26,231 bases of DNA, taken from NCBI GenBank assembly GCA_910577925.1, contig CAJTOI010000034.1, positions 1 through 26,231 on the forward strand. Direction: 5' to 3'. Positions 9,024 through 16,846 of this stretch are shown here, piece after piece; position 1 is the stretch's first letter; each line of letters opens with the position of its first letter. The notes beneath the pieces are model-generated. The model did no database searches and was not told the origin of the DNA. It saw nothing but the letters and a program-made list of their open reading frames with translations. The stretch comes from an uncultured Roseburia sp. (lineage in GTDB: Bacteria > Bacillota > Clostridia > Lachnospirales > Lachnospiraceae). Position numbers and translations under genes: made by a program.

Positions 9024-9114
9024 CCGCCGCAGAAATGCGGCGGATATTCTGTAATCGAGTAGGGAAGACTCATCTTCCCTACTCGCGCGCCGGGCACCCG
9101 TCAGCTTTGCTGAC
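9024..9114. repeat. Three tandem hairpins downstream of the ABC-F gene
   Basis: Three perfect stems follow one another: CCGCCGCA/TGCGGCGG with a GAAA loop (9024-9043), GAGTAGGGAAGA/TCTTCCCTACTC with a CTCA loop (9057-9084), and GTCAGC/GCTGAC with a TTT loop (9100-9114). None has a T-tract. They could be mRNA 3'-end stabilisers or copies of a dispersed palindromic repeat. Confidence 0.7.
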
Positions 9115-9142
9115 ATACTTCCATTGGGGGCCTGTGTGCATA

Positions 9143-9176
9143 AAAAAGACCGGGGAGGAAACTCCCCGGTCTTTTT
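9143..9176. terminator. Bidirectional intrinsic terminator between convergent genes
   Basis: AAAAAGACCGGGGAG pairs perfectly over 15 bp with CTCCCCGGTCTTTTT around a GAAA tetraloop. The A-run on one side and T-run on the other serve both the ABC-F gene (+) and the exported-protein gene (-). Confidence 0.95.
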
Positions 9177-9202
9177 GTCGATTCCTGTTATATTCTTTTG
9201 CT

Positions 9203-10060
9203 TTAGTATGTCTGCCACTTCACTGTGTAGTAGCCGTTTGAGCTCTTATTCAGACGCTCAACTTTGATGTAATAAGTTCCCTTCTTGTCAGAGATACCGT
9301 ACTGATTTCCGTACTGATCTTTTCTCAGATATTTGCACCAGTCAGACTTTGTCACTACGGATGCGTAGCAGTATGCACCTGTCTTAAAGGGTTTCCCGTT
9401 GGACTTCATCAGTGTCGCCTTGATACCAGTGTTATCGTCATCGCCGTTTGTCTTTGCCGCAACGGTGATCTTTACGCGCTTGTTCGCCGGAACGGAAATC
9501 TTGTACCAGTCAGCCGTCTTGTCATTTGCGATGATTACGCCGCCGACCGTCGTCTTTGCCTTTAAGGTCTTTGCCTTCTTCTGCGAGGTATATTTCTTTG
9601 ACACAGCTTTCACTGCCGTTTTGATCTTAACGCCTGCAGCTGCCTCTACCTTGAAATAGTAAGTCTGTCCCTTCTTCACGCCGTAAGTTCTGGTGTAGTA
9701 TTTGGAATCGTCATATTGCGTACTCCAAACCTCTCTTGTGGCACCGATCGACTTTTTCTTGCTATTGCAGAGCGTCAGATATCCGGCCGTATAATTGGAT
9801 ACCTTCGATGCATTTGACATCTTTAAGGTGATATACCCCGTAAAGCCGGATTTGAACTTGATGTAGTTCGCCTTAACGGCACCGCTGCTGGTGTAGCAGT
9901 CTGCATCCTTGATCGTAACCGACGAAGCCTTTTTGCTCTCAAACGCATACGATTTGGTCGCCGCAGACACCTCATCCGGCGTCGGCACTACAAATACGCC
10001 GACTACCATGACCATCGCCAATAACAGGCTTAAGATTCTGTTCATCTTCCTTGATTTCAT
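9203..10060 (-). CDS. Exported protein with PPC-like beta domains, function unknown
   Basis: The 285-residue product begins with a clear Sec signal peptide: a basic start (MKSRKMNR), a hydrophobic core (ILSLLLAMVMVVGVFVV) and a probable cleavage after EVSA near residue 33. The mature protein is lysine- and tyrosine-rich. It has two similar halves (about 35-150 and 155-285), each closing with YYFKVE or YYIKVE, the pattern of bacterial pre-peptidase C-terminal (PPC) beta-sandwich domains. No catalytic motif, wall-anchoring signal or LPXTG is visible. AGGAGGAAA sits about 8 bases before the ATG. It is probably a secreted binding or accessory protein; the domain name is a resemblance, not a proven match. 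Confidence 0.85.
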   Translation of the reverse strand: MKSRKMNRILSLLLAMVMVVGVFVVPTPDEVSAATKSYAFESKKASSVTIKDADCYTSSGAVKANYIKFKSGFTGYITLKMSNASKVSNYTAGYLTLCNSKKKSIGATREVWSTQYDDSKYYTRTYGVKKGQTYYFKVEAAAGVKIKTAVKAVSKKYTSQKKAKTLKAKTTVGGVIIANDKTADWYKISVPANKRVKITVAAKTNGDDDNTGIKATLMKSNGKPFKTGAYCYASVVTKSDWCKYLRKDQYGNQYGISDKKGTYYIKVERLNKSSNGYYTVKWQTY

Positions 10061-10098
10061 ACCGTATTTCCTCCTACCTTTTTGAAAATAGCAAAAGA

Positions 10099-10107
10099 AT
10101 TATAACA
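10099..10107 (-). promoter_or_regulatory. Extended -10 promoter of the PPC-like protein gene
   Basis: The minus strand reads TGTTATAAT about 40 bases before the start codon. No good -35 is present, which fits an extended -10 promoter. I saw nothing else in the AT-rich gap 10061-10211, and no terminator for the upstream NlpC/P60 gene. Confidence 0.6.
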
Positions 10108-10211
10108 TCCTTTATCTAAGATTTTAGTACAGTATGATGAAAATGGCAAGGCCTTCCAACAAATTTTTTCACATTTTTTTCATATTACTTTCACAAACCC
10201 ATCACATTCGG

Positions 10212-11387
10212 TTAAAAAATTCTCCGCACCGCGAGCACCGGACGGTACGTGATCGGGGATGTGTAGGTAATGCCGGTCCGCTCGTTGCTCGCGTGCACCA
10301 GCGTATTGTTTCCCGCATAGATCCCCACATGTCCGCTGTAGCAGACGATATCGCCCGGCTGGATATTCTCGAGGTTCACTCCGTATCCCACATTCCGCTG
10401 CTCCGCAGACGTCCGCGGCAGAGAGATTCCGAATGCCGCATACACACCCTTCACGAAGCCGGAACAGTCGGTCCCGTTCGTCAGGCTGTTGCCGCCGTAC
10501 ACATACGGATTGCCGACAAACTGTTTCGCATAGTCCACAACCGCCTGTCCGTTTGAGGATGCGCTCGGAGCAGCCGGCGCCGGATTGCGGTTCGCGCTCT
10601 GCTGTGACGACTTTGCCCGTGAAGCCGCGGCTTCACGGGATACGCGCGCCGCCTCTGCCGCGCGCGCCGCCTCCCTGCGCTCGGCCTCCTCTCTCGCAAG
10701 CCGCGCTTCCTCTTCCGCCTTTGACTCCGCATGAATAAACTCCGTGCTTAAATTTACATAATCCGTCGATATGTAACCGTCTCCCTCTTCCGTGGAAACC
10801 TTCACCCAGCCCTCATGCTCCTCCTCTGTCACGACCAGATCGTCGCCCTCCGGCAGCATCGTAAGCACTTTGCCCTCGGTGCTCGGAATGTCCCGCACAA
10901 ACAGCGTGGTGGTCGTAACCGTCGCATACCGCGTGCTCACGCTGCGCGCCAGCTCCTCGTCCCCCACAACCACATATTCCGCCTTCACATAGCCGTTTAC
11001 GCTTCCGGATTCAATGCGGTGCCAGCCGTCCTCCGTCGTCTCCAAAACCTTCGCGGCGGAATCATCGTAAAGTTTTCCCAGAACTTCGCTCTCCGTATTC
11101 GGCTCCTTGCGCACATTTACATAATTATTGACCTGCGCAACCGCGATATCTGCAAATTCCGAGCGTTCAATCTTCTCGGGCATACTCTTTAACCACTCTT
11201 TTTGTTTTACCTCGGTCTTTTCTCCGCGCTCCTCGTTTTCTGCCATGATTTCCGCAAAAACCGCCGAAATCCCGGCCGCCGGACTTTGAGCCGCCTTCTG
11301 AGATGCCAAAATCTCCTGTGTCCGGCCGCCGGAAATCATCAGGCACCCCGCAAACAGCAATGCCACTCGTCTCATTCGTCTCTTCAT
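10212..11387 (-). CDS. Secreted SH3-SH3-NlpC/P60 cell-wall peptidase
   Basis: The 391-residue product is a peptidoglycan hydrolase of the NlpC/P60 type, which usually cuts the D-Glu to diamino-acid bond of wall stem peptides. A signal peptide (MKRRMRRVALLFAGCLMIS) is followed by two bacterial SH3 domains (about 80-140 and 150-215; both contain VRxxPxTE/STE patterns), an Ala/Arg/Glu-rich helical linker, and a C-terminal NlpC/P60 domain. The domain carries the catalytic cysteine in TDCSGFVKGVY, histidine in SGHVGIYAG and a third polar residue in LVHASN. The ATG at 11387 is preceded by GGAGG at 5 bases; an in-frame TTG at 11417 would put the ribosome site inside the gene. The 5' leader carries an unusual phased repeat, listed separately. 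Confidence 0.95.
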   Translation of the reverse strand: MKRRMRRVALLFAGCLMISGGRTQEILASQKAAQSPAAGISAVFAEIMAENEERGEKTEVKQKEWLKSMPEKIERSEFADIAVAQVNNYVNVRKEPNTESEVLGKLYDDSAAKVLETTEDGWHRIESGSVNGYVKAEYVVVGDEELARSVSTRYATVTTTTLFVRDIPSTEGKVLTMLPEGDDLVVTEEEHEGWVKVSTEEGDGYISTDYVNLSTEFIHAESKAEEEARLAREEAERREAARAAEAARVSREAAASRAKSSQQSANRNPAPAAPSASSNGQAVVDYAKQFVGNPYVYGGNSLTNGTDCSGFVKGVYAAFGISLPRTSAEQRNVGYGVNLENIQPGDIVCYSGHVGIYAGNNTLVHASNERTGITYTSPITYRPVLAVRRIF

Positions 11388-11397
11388 ATGTTCCTCC

Positions 11398-11447
11398 GTT
11401 TCAATTTTGTTTCGCAATTGTTACAAATTTGTTTCGTTCATATTACC
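11398..11447 (-). promoter_or_regulatory. Five related hexamers at exact 11-bp period, candidate response-regulator site
   Basis: Read on the minus strand: GGTAAT, CGAAAC, TGTAAC, CGAAAC, TGAAAC, each separated by exactly five bases, ending directly before the GGAGG ribosome site. The WalR (YycF) box of Firmicutes, TGTWAH-N5-TGTWAH, has the same spacing, and TGTAAC matches it fully. Regulation of a wall hydrolase by WalR would fit, but this is inference. Confidence 0.5.
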
Positions 11448-11452
11448 ATTGC

Positions 11453-11461
11453 ATTCTATCA
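11453..11461 (-). promoter_or_regulatory. Possible extended -10 promoter of the NlpC/P60 gene
   Basis: The minus strand reads TGATAGAAT. A second candidate, TGGTAATAT, lies at 11440-11448. Neither has a good -35, so the exact start is uncertain; either would place the phased hexamers at or after the transcription start. Confidence 0.4.
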
Positions 11462-11510
11462 GAGGATTTCTCTTTAATCTACAAGTAGATATTTCCAGTC
11501 ATGCGGCATT

Positions 11511-11575
11511 CTGCTATTAAAAAAGCGCTGCCCCAGACCGTTTCCGGTCATGTGACAGCACTTTTTTAATAGCAG
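11511..11575 (-). terminator. Long terminator hairpin overlapping the stop codon of the SleB-like gene
   Basis: CTGCTATTAAAAAAG (11511-11525) and CTTTTTTAATAGCAG (11561-11575) pair over 15 bp, enclosing GCTG/CAGC and GACCG/CGGTC inner stems. The TAA stop codon of the minus-strand gene lies inside the stem at 11566-11568. Confidence 0.85.
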
Positions 11576-12276
11576 AAGCTGTGGTCTCCGATCCGTTTGT
11601 CGACATTCGGAGTCAACGCCTCTCTTGAAAAATATAGCGTATCATTTCTTAATATATTTGTATTTCCGTTCAGCACATTGTCAAGAGACTGATATTCCTT
11701 CTCTGTCGGCTGTGCACTGTTTCTGCTCTTCCACGAGCAGAACTGTGTCGGATTTCCCTGACTCAACACGTCATAAAGCGTATTCGGAAACAGTTCGGAC
11801 GCCATGCGGTTAAACACCACCTCCACGACTGCTTCCTGGCCTTCCACCGGTTCCCCTCTCGCTTCCAGCCATACAATTCCCGCAAGCAGATTGATTTCAT
11901 CCTCTGTCAGCGATATATTCCAGCGGTTTCCTTTTCGTTCCTCCGCCTTCTCCGCTTCGAATATCTTCTTTACAGGAACGTTCCTTTCATATCTCATTGT
12001 TTTTACATAGTTCTTCCCGTCTATAAGCTCCCCGGAGCCCCCGTTTCCCGCTCCTACTCTGTCCTTCTCTTTTTTCTCGATACCTGTTTTTTCATCTGAT
12101 TCTGTCGTAAATGAATAGTCAGAAAGCGCCAGGCATATCCCTGCCGCAGGCCGGCGGCACCACTTTTCTTCCGCCGTGCAGAGGTCTTGCACCTGCTTTC
12201 CCTGAACGCTGGCCGTAACCGTGAGCACTGACACAAACAGCGCCGCCACCGCCGCGTTCAATTTTTTCTTGTTCAT
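11566..12276 (-). CDS. SleB-like cell-wall hydrolase (Hydrolase_2 family)
   Basis: The 236-residue product starts with a signal peptide (MNKKKLNAAVAALFVSVLTVTASVQG). A low-complexity charged stretch (about 60-115) follows, then a C-terminal SleB/Hydrolase_2 domain (about 125-236). The domain shows WLEARGEP, whose glutamate aligns with the catalytic Glu of SleB-type lytic transglycosylases, then AVVEVVFNRM, FPNTLYDV and QFCSW. SleB proteins open spore cortex; vegetative homologues remodel the wall, and the sequence does not decide between these. The ATG at 12276 is preceded by GAGGAAAGGAG at 4 bases. An upstream in-frame start at 12351 would overlap the promoter. It is monocistronic. Confidence 0.9.
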   Translation of the reverse strand: MNKKKLNAAVAALFVSVLTVTASVQGKQVQDLCTAEEKWCRRPAAGICLALSDYSFTTESDEKTGIEKKEKDRVGAGNGGSGELIDGKNYVKTMRYERNVPVKKIFEAEKAEERKGNRWNISLTEDEINLLAGIVWLEARGEPVEGQEAVVEVVFNRMASELFPNTLYDVLSQGNPTQFCSWKSRNSAQPTEKEYQSLDNVLNGNTNILRNDTLYFSREALTPNVDKRIGDHSFCY

Positions 12277-12346
12277 TTTGCTCCTTTCCTCAAAAATGAT
12301 ACCCAATTTCTGCCCGGCGAGGTTTCCGCCGCGGCACATGTCCCTT

Positions 12347-12374
12347 ATCATACTAAATTATTACCAAAAGTCAA
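12347..12374 (-). promoter_or_regulatory. Sigma-A-type promoter of the SleB-like gene
   Basis: Minus strand TTGACT (12369-12374), a 16-base spacer and TATGAT (12347-12352), giving a leader of about 65 bases. It does not resemble sporulation sigma-factor promoters. Confidence 0.7.
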
Positions 12375-12507
12375 ATTTTATATACAAAATTATTACAGAA
12401 AAATTTCTTTCTTATTGTCCATAAATTAATAACTTTTTATTCCGTTTGTGTCAAATACGCCCCGTCTGCTTTCTCTCTAACCGGAATATGCCAAAAATAC
12501 TCTACAA

Positions 12508-12534
12508 AAAAGCACCCATAAAATGGGTGCTTTT
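12508..12534 (-). terminator. Intrinsic terminator of the DHH phosphoesterase gene
   Basis: AAAAGCACCCAT pairs with ATGGGTGCTTTT around an AAA loop, about 50 bases past the stop codon at 12583. The A/T flanks allow function in both directions. Confidence 0.9.
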
Positions 12535-12582
12535 CATAATATTTCCTATATTTCCAATATATGTATAACCGCTGAAAACGGA

Positions 12583-13503
12583 CTATTTATTTGCCAGTGC
12601 ACAAAGCTCGGCGAGCAGCCGCGGCAATTCCGAATCCATATCCGTATCGGAGAACTGGCAGGTACCTACTTTTCGGTGGCCGCCGCCGTTGTATTTGAGC
12701 ATAAGACTTCCGACATTGACATCCGAGGTCCTGTTCAGAATGCTGTAGCCGACCGCCGCCGAACAGCCCTTGCCGCCGCGTCCGTTCACAATCCATACCG
12801 AAATGTTCTGCTCGGGGTACATGCTGTATACCATAAAACGGTTGCCGGTATAAATCGGGTCCACCCCGCGCAGATCGGAAATAATGACATTTCCCTCCAC
12901 TCTGGTGTGCTTCTGGACCATCTCTTTAAATTTGTCCATCTGGTCGTTATACACCTCGATGCGTTCCTTTACGTCCGGCAGCGCAAGAATCTCCTCGGTC
13001 GTCATCACACGGCACGCCTCCATCAGCTTTTCCATCAGCTGGTAATTGGAAATCGCAAACTGCCGCCATCTTCCGAGACCGGTCCGCGGATCCATCAGAA
13101 ACCCGATCAGAATCCACCCCTGCGGATTCATGACCTCCTCAATTGTCAGGTTTCCGGAATCTACCTTATCGACCGCCTCCATCAAATCGTCGAACTGCGG
13201 GAACCGCTCTTTTCCGCCGTAATACTCGTAAATAATCCTCGCGCACGACGGTGTGATCCTGCTCTCCCCCTTATATCTCCCCTCAAGCTCAAGTCTCTCA
13301 TGCTCGCTCGAATGATGGTCAAACCACAAACCGCAGCCCTCGACAAACGGCACATTCGCCAGACAATCATTCTCATTTATATCCTCAATGCCATCCTGCA
13401 AATCCTTCGGATGCGCAAATTTCCAATTATCAATAATACCCGCTTCCAGAAGCAGCGCCCCGCAGGCAAGGCCGTCGAAATCCGAACGTGTCACTAATCT
13501 CAT
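12583..13503 (-). CDS. DHH/DHHA1 family phosphoesterase
   Basis: The 306-residue cytoplasmic protein carries the metal-binding motifs of the DHH superfamily in order: RSDFDGLACGALL at the N-terminus, WFDHHSSE near residue 61, VDKVDSG near 110, and the DHHA1 substrate loop GGGHRKVGTC near 275. Relatives hydrolyse polyphosphate, nano-RNA or cyclic dinucleotides (NrnA, PPX, GdpP). This one has no PAS, GGDEF or membrane part, so it is not a GdpP-type enzyme, and the substrate is unknown. The start at 13503 was chosen because AAGGAGG is 8 bases upstream; an ATG six bases earlier at 13509 is too close to it. It stands between terminators and is probably transcribed alone. Confidence 0.9.
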   Translation of the reverse strand: MRLVTRSDFDGLACGALLLEAGIIDNWKFAHPKDLQDGIEDINENDCLANVPFVEGCGLWFDHHSSEHERLELEGRYKGESRITPSCARIIYEYYGGKERFPQFDDLMEAVDKVDSGNLTIEEVMNPQGWILIGFLMDPRTGLGRWRQFAISNYQLMEKLMEACRVMTTEEILALPDVKERIEVYNDQMDKFKEMVQKHTRVEGNVIISDLRGVDPIYTGNRFMVYSMYPEQNISVWIVNGRGGKGCSAAVGYSILNRTSDVNVGSLMLKYNGGGHRKVGTCQFSDTDMDSELPRLLAELCALANK

Positions 13504-13620
13504 TGTCATGTCCTCCTTAAGCAATATATATTCCGTAAATACTATATGAAAAAGTGTATCATATTTTCAGCAAATATTCCATACCACTTTGAAAAAACCT
13601 TATTTTTTTGTGAAAAATAT

Positions 13621-13660
13621 AAAAAAGGACACCCGCGGGGAGTTCCCGGGGTGTCCTTTT
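13621..13660 (-). terminator. Intrinsic terminator of the BIG2 protein gene
   Basis: AAAAGGACACCC pairs with GGGTGTCCTTTT, with an inner CGGG/CCCG stem, 22 bases past the stop codon. Confidence 0.9.
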
Positions 13661-13681
13661 CTAAACGATGCCATATCTCTT

Positions 13682-15007
13682 TCAATAATATAAAGAACTA
13701 AATCCAATATCTCGAAGCCCAATTCCTGCTTTAGAATCCATCAATAGATCCCAGCCCGTTATTGCAATGCGTAATTCTATATTTCCCAGTTCCTGAATCG
13801 TTGAATTTGAATATCCGTATGCTGATGTTACATTAAAGTAAACATCTGTCTTAAGATTATATTTCGGCATATTAATTTGTGCATTTGCTGTAGCTGCATA
13901 AACACCAGCCGATATATTATAATCTACCTGCAACATGCTATTTCCCGTCTCTCTTAATTCCATTGCTATTATACTCTTATCCGAACCATCACTATAAATA
14001 TAAACAAATTCAAATCTTTCCGAATCTATCTCATAAACAATACCATATGTATACTCATAATCATCCAGTCTGATAAAATAATTACCATCGCTATTTCTAC
14101 TTCCATACCTTAAGATATAATCTTTTAAATATTGTATATTGGAATCAACCGGATTATCATTATCGTCCTCCCAGTCATCGCTATCATCCCAGTCATCATC
14201 GTCCGGGTCTTCCACAGTCACCTTACAGGTAGCTTTTTTATCGCCTACCTTTGCCGTAATCGTAGCAGTGCCTGGTTCCCATGCATAAACCCAGCCGTCT
14301 TCGTCGACTTCCGCGATATCCTCGTCAGAACTTGTCCACTTTACTTTTTTGCTGACCGTTGTGTTGGACGGATTATAGGTAACCTTTAACCTATACTCCT
14401 CATCTGTTTCCAATGTAATAGATTTTTTGTTGAGTGAGATGGACTTTAACGCAACCGTATTGTTTACCGTTACTTTACATGTATATTTCTTGCTCCCAAC
14501 TTTTGCCGTGATGGTTGCAGTGCCCTTCTTCACACCTTTTACAACACCCTTATTGCTGACCGTTGCAATTTTCTTGTTGGAAGTTGACCATTTTACAGTC
14601 TGCTTCGTACCGCTCATTTTTAAGGTTATGGTCTTTCCTTTACTGACAGTCGCCTTTGTCTTGCTGATTTTGGGAGTCTCAACCGTCACTTTGCAGGTAT
14701 ATTTTTTCCCGCCGACCTTTGCCGTGATTGTAGCGGTTCCCTTCTTTACCCCCTTAACCTTTCCCTTTGCATTTACGGTGGCTATTTTCTTATTGGAACT
14801 GCTCCACTTAACGGCCTTCTTCGTCCCCGATATCTTTAACTGTACCGACTCCCCTTTTGTCACATATGCCGCCTTTTTATTTAATTTTACTTTTGCCGCG
14901 GCCTGAACCGTAACCGAAAACGGCGCGTCGGGCGCAACACAGGGTACGACCAGCATTGCCGCGAGGCATACGGCCACCGTTACCAAAATCTTTTTGATTT
15001 GTTTCAT
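13682..15007 (-). CDS. Secreted protein with three BIG2 Ig-like repeats and a unique C-terminal domain
   Basis: The 441-residue product has a signal peptide (MKQIKKILVTVAVCLAAMLVV, cleavage probably after VQA). Three bacterial Ig-like (BIG2) domains follow, at about 38-110, 112-180 and 185-265. Each ends in KGTATITAKVG or PGTATITAKVG followed by KKYTCKVTV or KKATCKVTV. A very acidic linker (DDDDWDDSDDWEDDNDN, near 270) joins them to a C-terminal region of about 155 residues, rich in Tyr, Ser and Asp, that I do not recognise. BIG2 domains usually serve as spacers or adhesins on the cell surface; no LPXTG, choline-binding or SLH anchor is present. The coding DNA of the C-terminal part (13682-14150) is clearly AT-richer than the repeats. 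GGAGG lies 8 bases before the ATG at 15007. Confidence 0.93.
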   Translation of the reverse strand: MKQIKKILVTVAVCLAAMLVVPCVAPDAPFSVTVQAAAKVKLNKKAAYVTKGESVQLKISGTKKAVKWSSSNKKIATVNAKGKVKGVKKGTATITAKVGGKKYTCKVTVETPKISKTKATVSKGKTITLKMSGTKQTVKWSTSNKKIATVSNKGVVKGVKKGTATITAKVGSKKYTCKVTVNNTVALKSISLNKKSITLETDEEYRLKVTYNPSNTTVSKKVKWTSSDEDIAEVDEDGWVYAWEPGTATITAKVGDKKATCKVTVEDPDDDDWDDSDDWEDDNDNPVDSNIQYLKDYILRYGSRNSDGNYFIRLDDYEYTYGIVYEIDSERFEFVYIYSDGSDKSIIAMELRETGNSMLQVDYNISAGVYAATANAQINMPKYNLKTDVYFNVTSAYGYSNSTIQELGNIELRIAITGWDLLMDSKAGIGLRDIGFSSLYY

Positions 15008-15048
15008 AACTACTCCCTCCATAATTATGTTTGTCTTTTGTTACTTTT

Positions 15049-15077
15049 ATTATAGTTCCTCTTTTGTCTACGGTCAA
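15049..15077 (-). promoter_or_regulatory. Sigma-A-type promoter of the BIG2 protein gene
   Basis: Minus strand TTGACC (15072-15077), a 17-base spacer and a perfect TATAAT (15049-15054). It is one of the best housekeeping promoters in the window. Confidence 0.8.
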
Positions 15078-15122
15078 GTCTACGGATTTCATTTTGTTCG
15101 CATCTCACGTCCCCTGCACATC

Positions 15123-15156
15123 AAAAAACGAGAACTGCAATGCAGTTCCCGTTTTT
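15123..15156 (-). terminator. Intrinsic terminator of the solute-binding protein gene
   Basis: GAACTGC/GCAGTTC around AAT, extended through one mismatch to AAAAACG/CGTTTTT, 28 bases past the stop codon. Confidence 0.85.
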
Positions 15157-15184
15157 ATATTCACAGACTTTCCCGTTGTCCGGC

Positions 15185-16846
15185 CTAACGTGCCATGTAA
15201 CGGTCTAAAGCAGCCTGCTTGAGCTCGATACAGCGCTCCAGTCCCATTCCCTCAATGGTAGTAAGATACTCATTCCAATCGTCGTCATCCTCGATGTCAC
15301 GCACGCCCGAGATAAACTGATTGGAAGCCTCTTTGAAATGCGTGCTGATATTGGAATTGTAGGACGTAAACTCCATATTTTCCTCGCTGGTGAGCGATAC
15401 GCCGCCCGGCATTACCCAGTCATCTAAGTGTGTATCGTCTGCCCAGATATCGTAAGACTCGAGGTCCTTCTCATTTACAAGAATCAATTCTCTCGTCCAG
15501 TCGTAGTGGCTCGGAATCTGTGACGGAACAAGCGTTTTGGTAATCAGCGACTGTGAAACCGTAAGTCCTTCCGAGCTGTTTAAAATCTCATCCGTCCACT
15601 CAACCTCGCCGTTTTCATTATAGTTAAAGGTCTTCCCTTCAATTCCGTAGTTTGCAAGCGCAGCGCCCTCTTCCGTAAACAGATAATCAATCCACTGCAT
15701 CGCAAGCTCTTTGTGCTCGGAGTCCGCGGAAATCGCAAGTCCGCCGGCCGCCATATGGGTATCCGGAATACGGATATGCAGGGTATCGTTCTCATTTAAC
15801 TTCGGGCTCGGCAGAGCCTTTACAACTGCGCCGGGAACACTCGCTTCATACATTGCAGCCATCGTATACATGGAATACCATACGCCGGACTGCTCCGTGG
15901 TAACAAGCTCGGTGTCTACAAAGAACGGCGAATCCGTCATAAAATCGGGATCAAGCAGTCCTTTTTCGTACCAGTCATTCATCTTCGTCAGATACGCTCT
16001 CCACTCATCCGTTGCAAATCCCGCAACCACCGTACCGTCTTTATTAATGTAGTCTCCGGTCACTCCGAAGCCTGCAGCCAGCTCGCCGAACACATAGTTT
16101 CCGTTTGAGCTCATCGCAAGCGGTGCGTAGCAGCCCTTCTTCTCCTTAAACTGTGTCAGCACGTTTTCCAGCTCGTCATAGGTCGTCGGTGTCTCAAGCC
16201 CCAGCTCGTCAAGCCAGTCCTGACGGATCTGCATGCCGACCCACGGTCCCTGTTTTTCTGTATTTAAGATGCCGATAATGGCTGCACGGCCGGAATCGGT
16301 CACGGAGTTCTTCATAAAATACGGATCCGACTGACGCACCTGATTGTAATTATATAAGTAAGTATCCAGATAAGGCGTCAGATCCAGATAGTAGCCGTCG
16401 TCAATCGCCGCATCCATTCCGTCCGGGTAGCTCTGTGCCATACAGATCATATCCGGAAGCTCGCCGGAAGATATCATCAGGTTAAATGCGCTCGTCTCCT
16501 CCCCGGAAGCCGGAACTTCAAATTCAATATGCACGCCGGTTCTTCTCTCCATCTCCTGGAAGAACTCGCTCTCTGCATAGTCATCTTTTACAAGGAAATA
16601 ATTTGCATCCGAAGTCATATAAATCGTCAGTGTGACAGGCTCGTCGGTAAGCGGAAGCTTAATGTCTCCGTTAAAATCTCCCGCTGTCACTTCGGTTCCG
16701 CCTGCTGCGGCTCCCCCGGTGCTGTCCGCACCCGATTCCTTTTCCCCACACCCGGCCACAAGTCCGGTAAGCATCGCCGCGACAAGCAGCACGCTCATAC
16801 ATTTTATCGCTTTTGTTCTCTGTCTGTTCAGTGTAAATTCCATCAT
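15185..16846 (-). CDS. Extracellular sugar-binding lipoprotein of an ABC importer (LplA-like)
   Basis: The 553-residue product is a family 1 solute-binding lipoprotein: a basic N-terminus, a hydrophobic stretch, and lipobox LVAGC near residue 33. A Gly/Ala/Ser/Thr-rich tether follows, then a two-lobed binding domain with patterns such as LPLTDEPVTLTIYM, ELPDMICM and MQIRQDWLDELG. This large subfamily (about 500-560 residues) works with LplB- and YtcP-type permeases, and such a pair is encoded nearby at 21980-23835, so it most likely delivers an oligosaccharide to them. The ATG at 16844-16846 has only a weak AGGG upstream, partly inside a short GCAGG/CCTGC hairpin. It overlaps by two bases the first available ATG of the divergent regulator, leaving no intergenic space. 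Confidence 0.95.
   Translation of the reverse strand: MMEFTLNRQRTKAIKCMSVLLVAAMLTGLVAGCGEKESGADSTGGAAAGGTEVTAGDFNGDIKLPLTDEPVTLTIYMTSDANYFLVKDDYAESEFFQEMERRTGVHIEFEVPASGEETSAFNLMISSGELPDMICMAQSYPDGMDAAIDDGYYLDLTPYLDTYLYNYNQVRQSDPYFMKNSVTDSGRAAIIGILNTEKQGPWVGMQIRQDWLDELGLETPTTYDELENVLTQFKEKKGCYAPLAMSSNGNYVFGELAAGFGVTGDYINKDGTVVAGFATDEWRAYLTKMNDWYEKGLLDPDFMTDSPFFVDTELVTTEQSGVWYSMYTMAAMYEASVPGAVVKALPSPKLNENDTLHIRIPDTHMAAGGLAISADSEHKELAMQWIDYLFTEEGAALANYGIEGKTFNYNENGEVEWTDEILNSSEGLTVSQSLITKTLVPSQIPSHYDWTRELILVNEKDLESYDIWADDTHLDDWVMPGGVSLTSEENMEFTSYNSNISTHFKEASNQFISGVRDIEDDDDWNEYLTTIEGMGLERCIELKQAALDRYMAR

Noticed and set aside
14200..14880. DNA tandem repeat in the BIG2 gene
   Set aside because: The periodicity comes from three diverged Ig-like protein domains and is not a near-identical DNA repeat or a CRISPR array.
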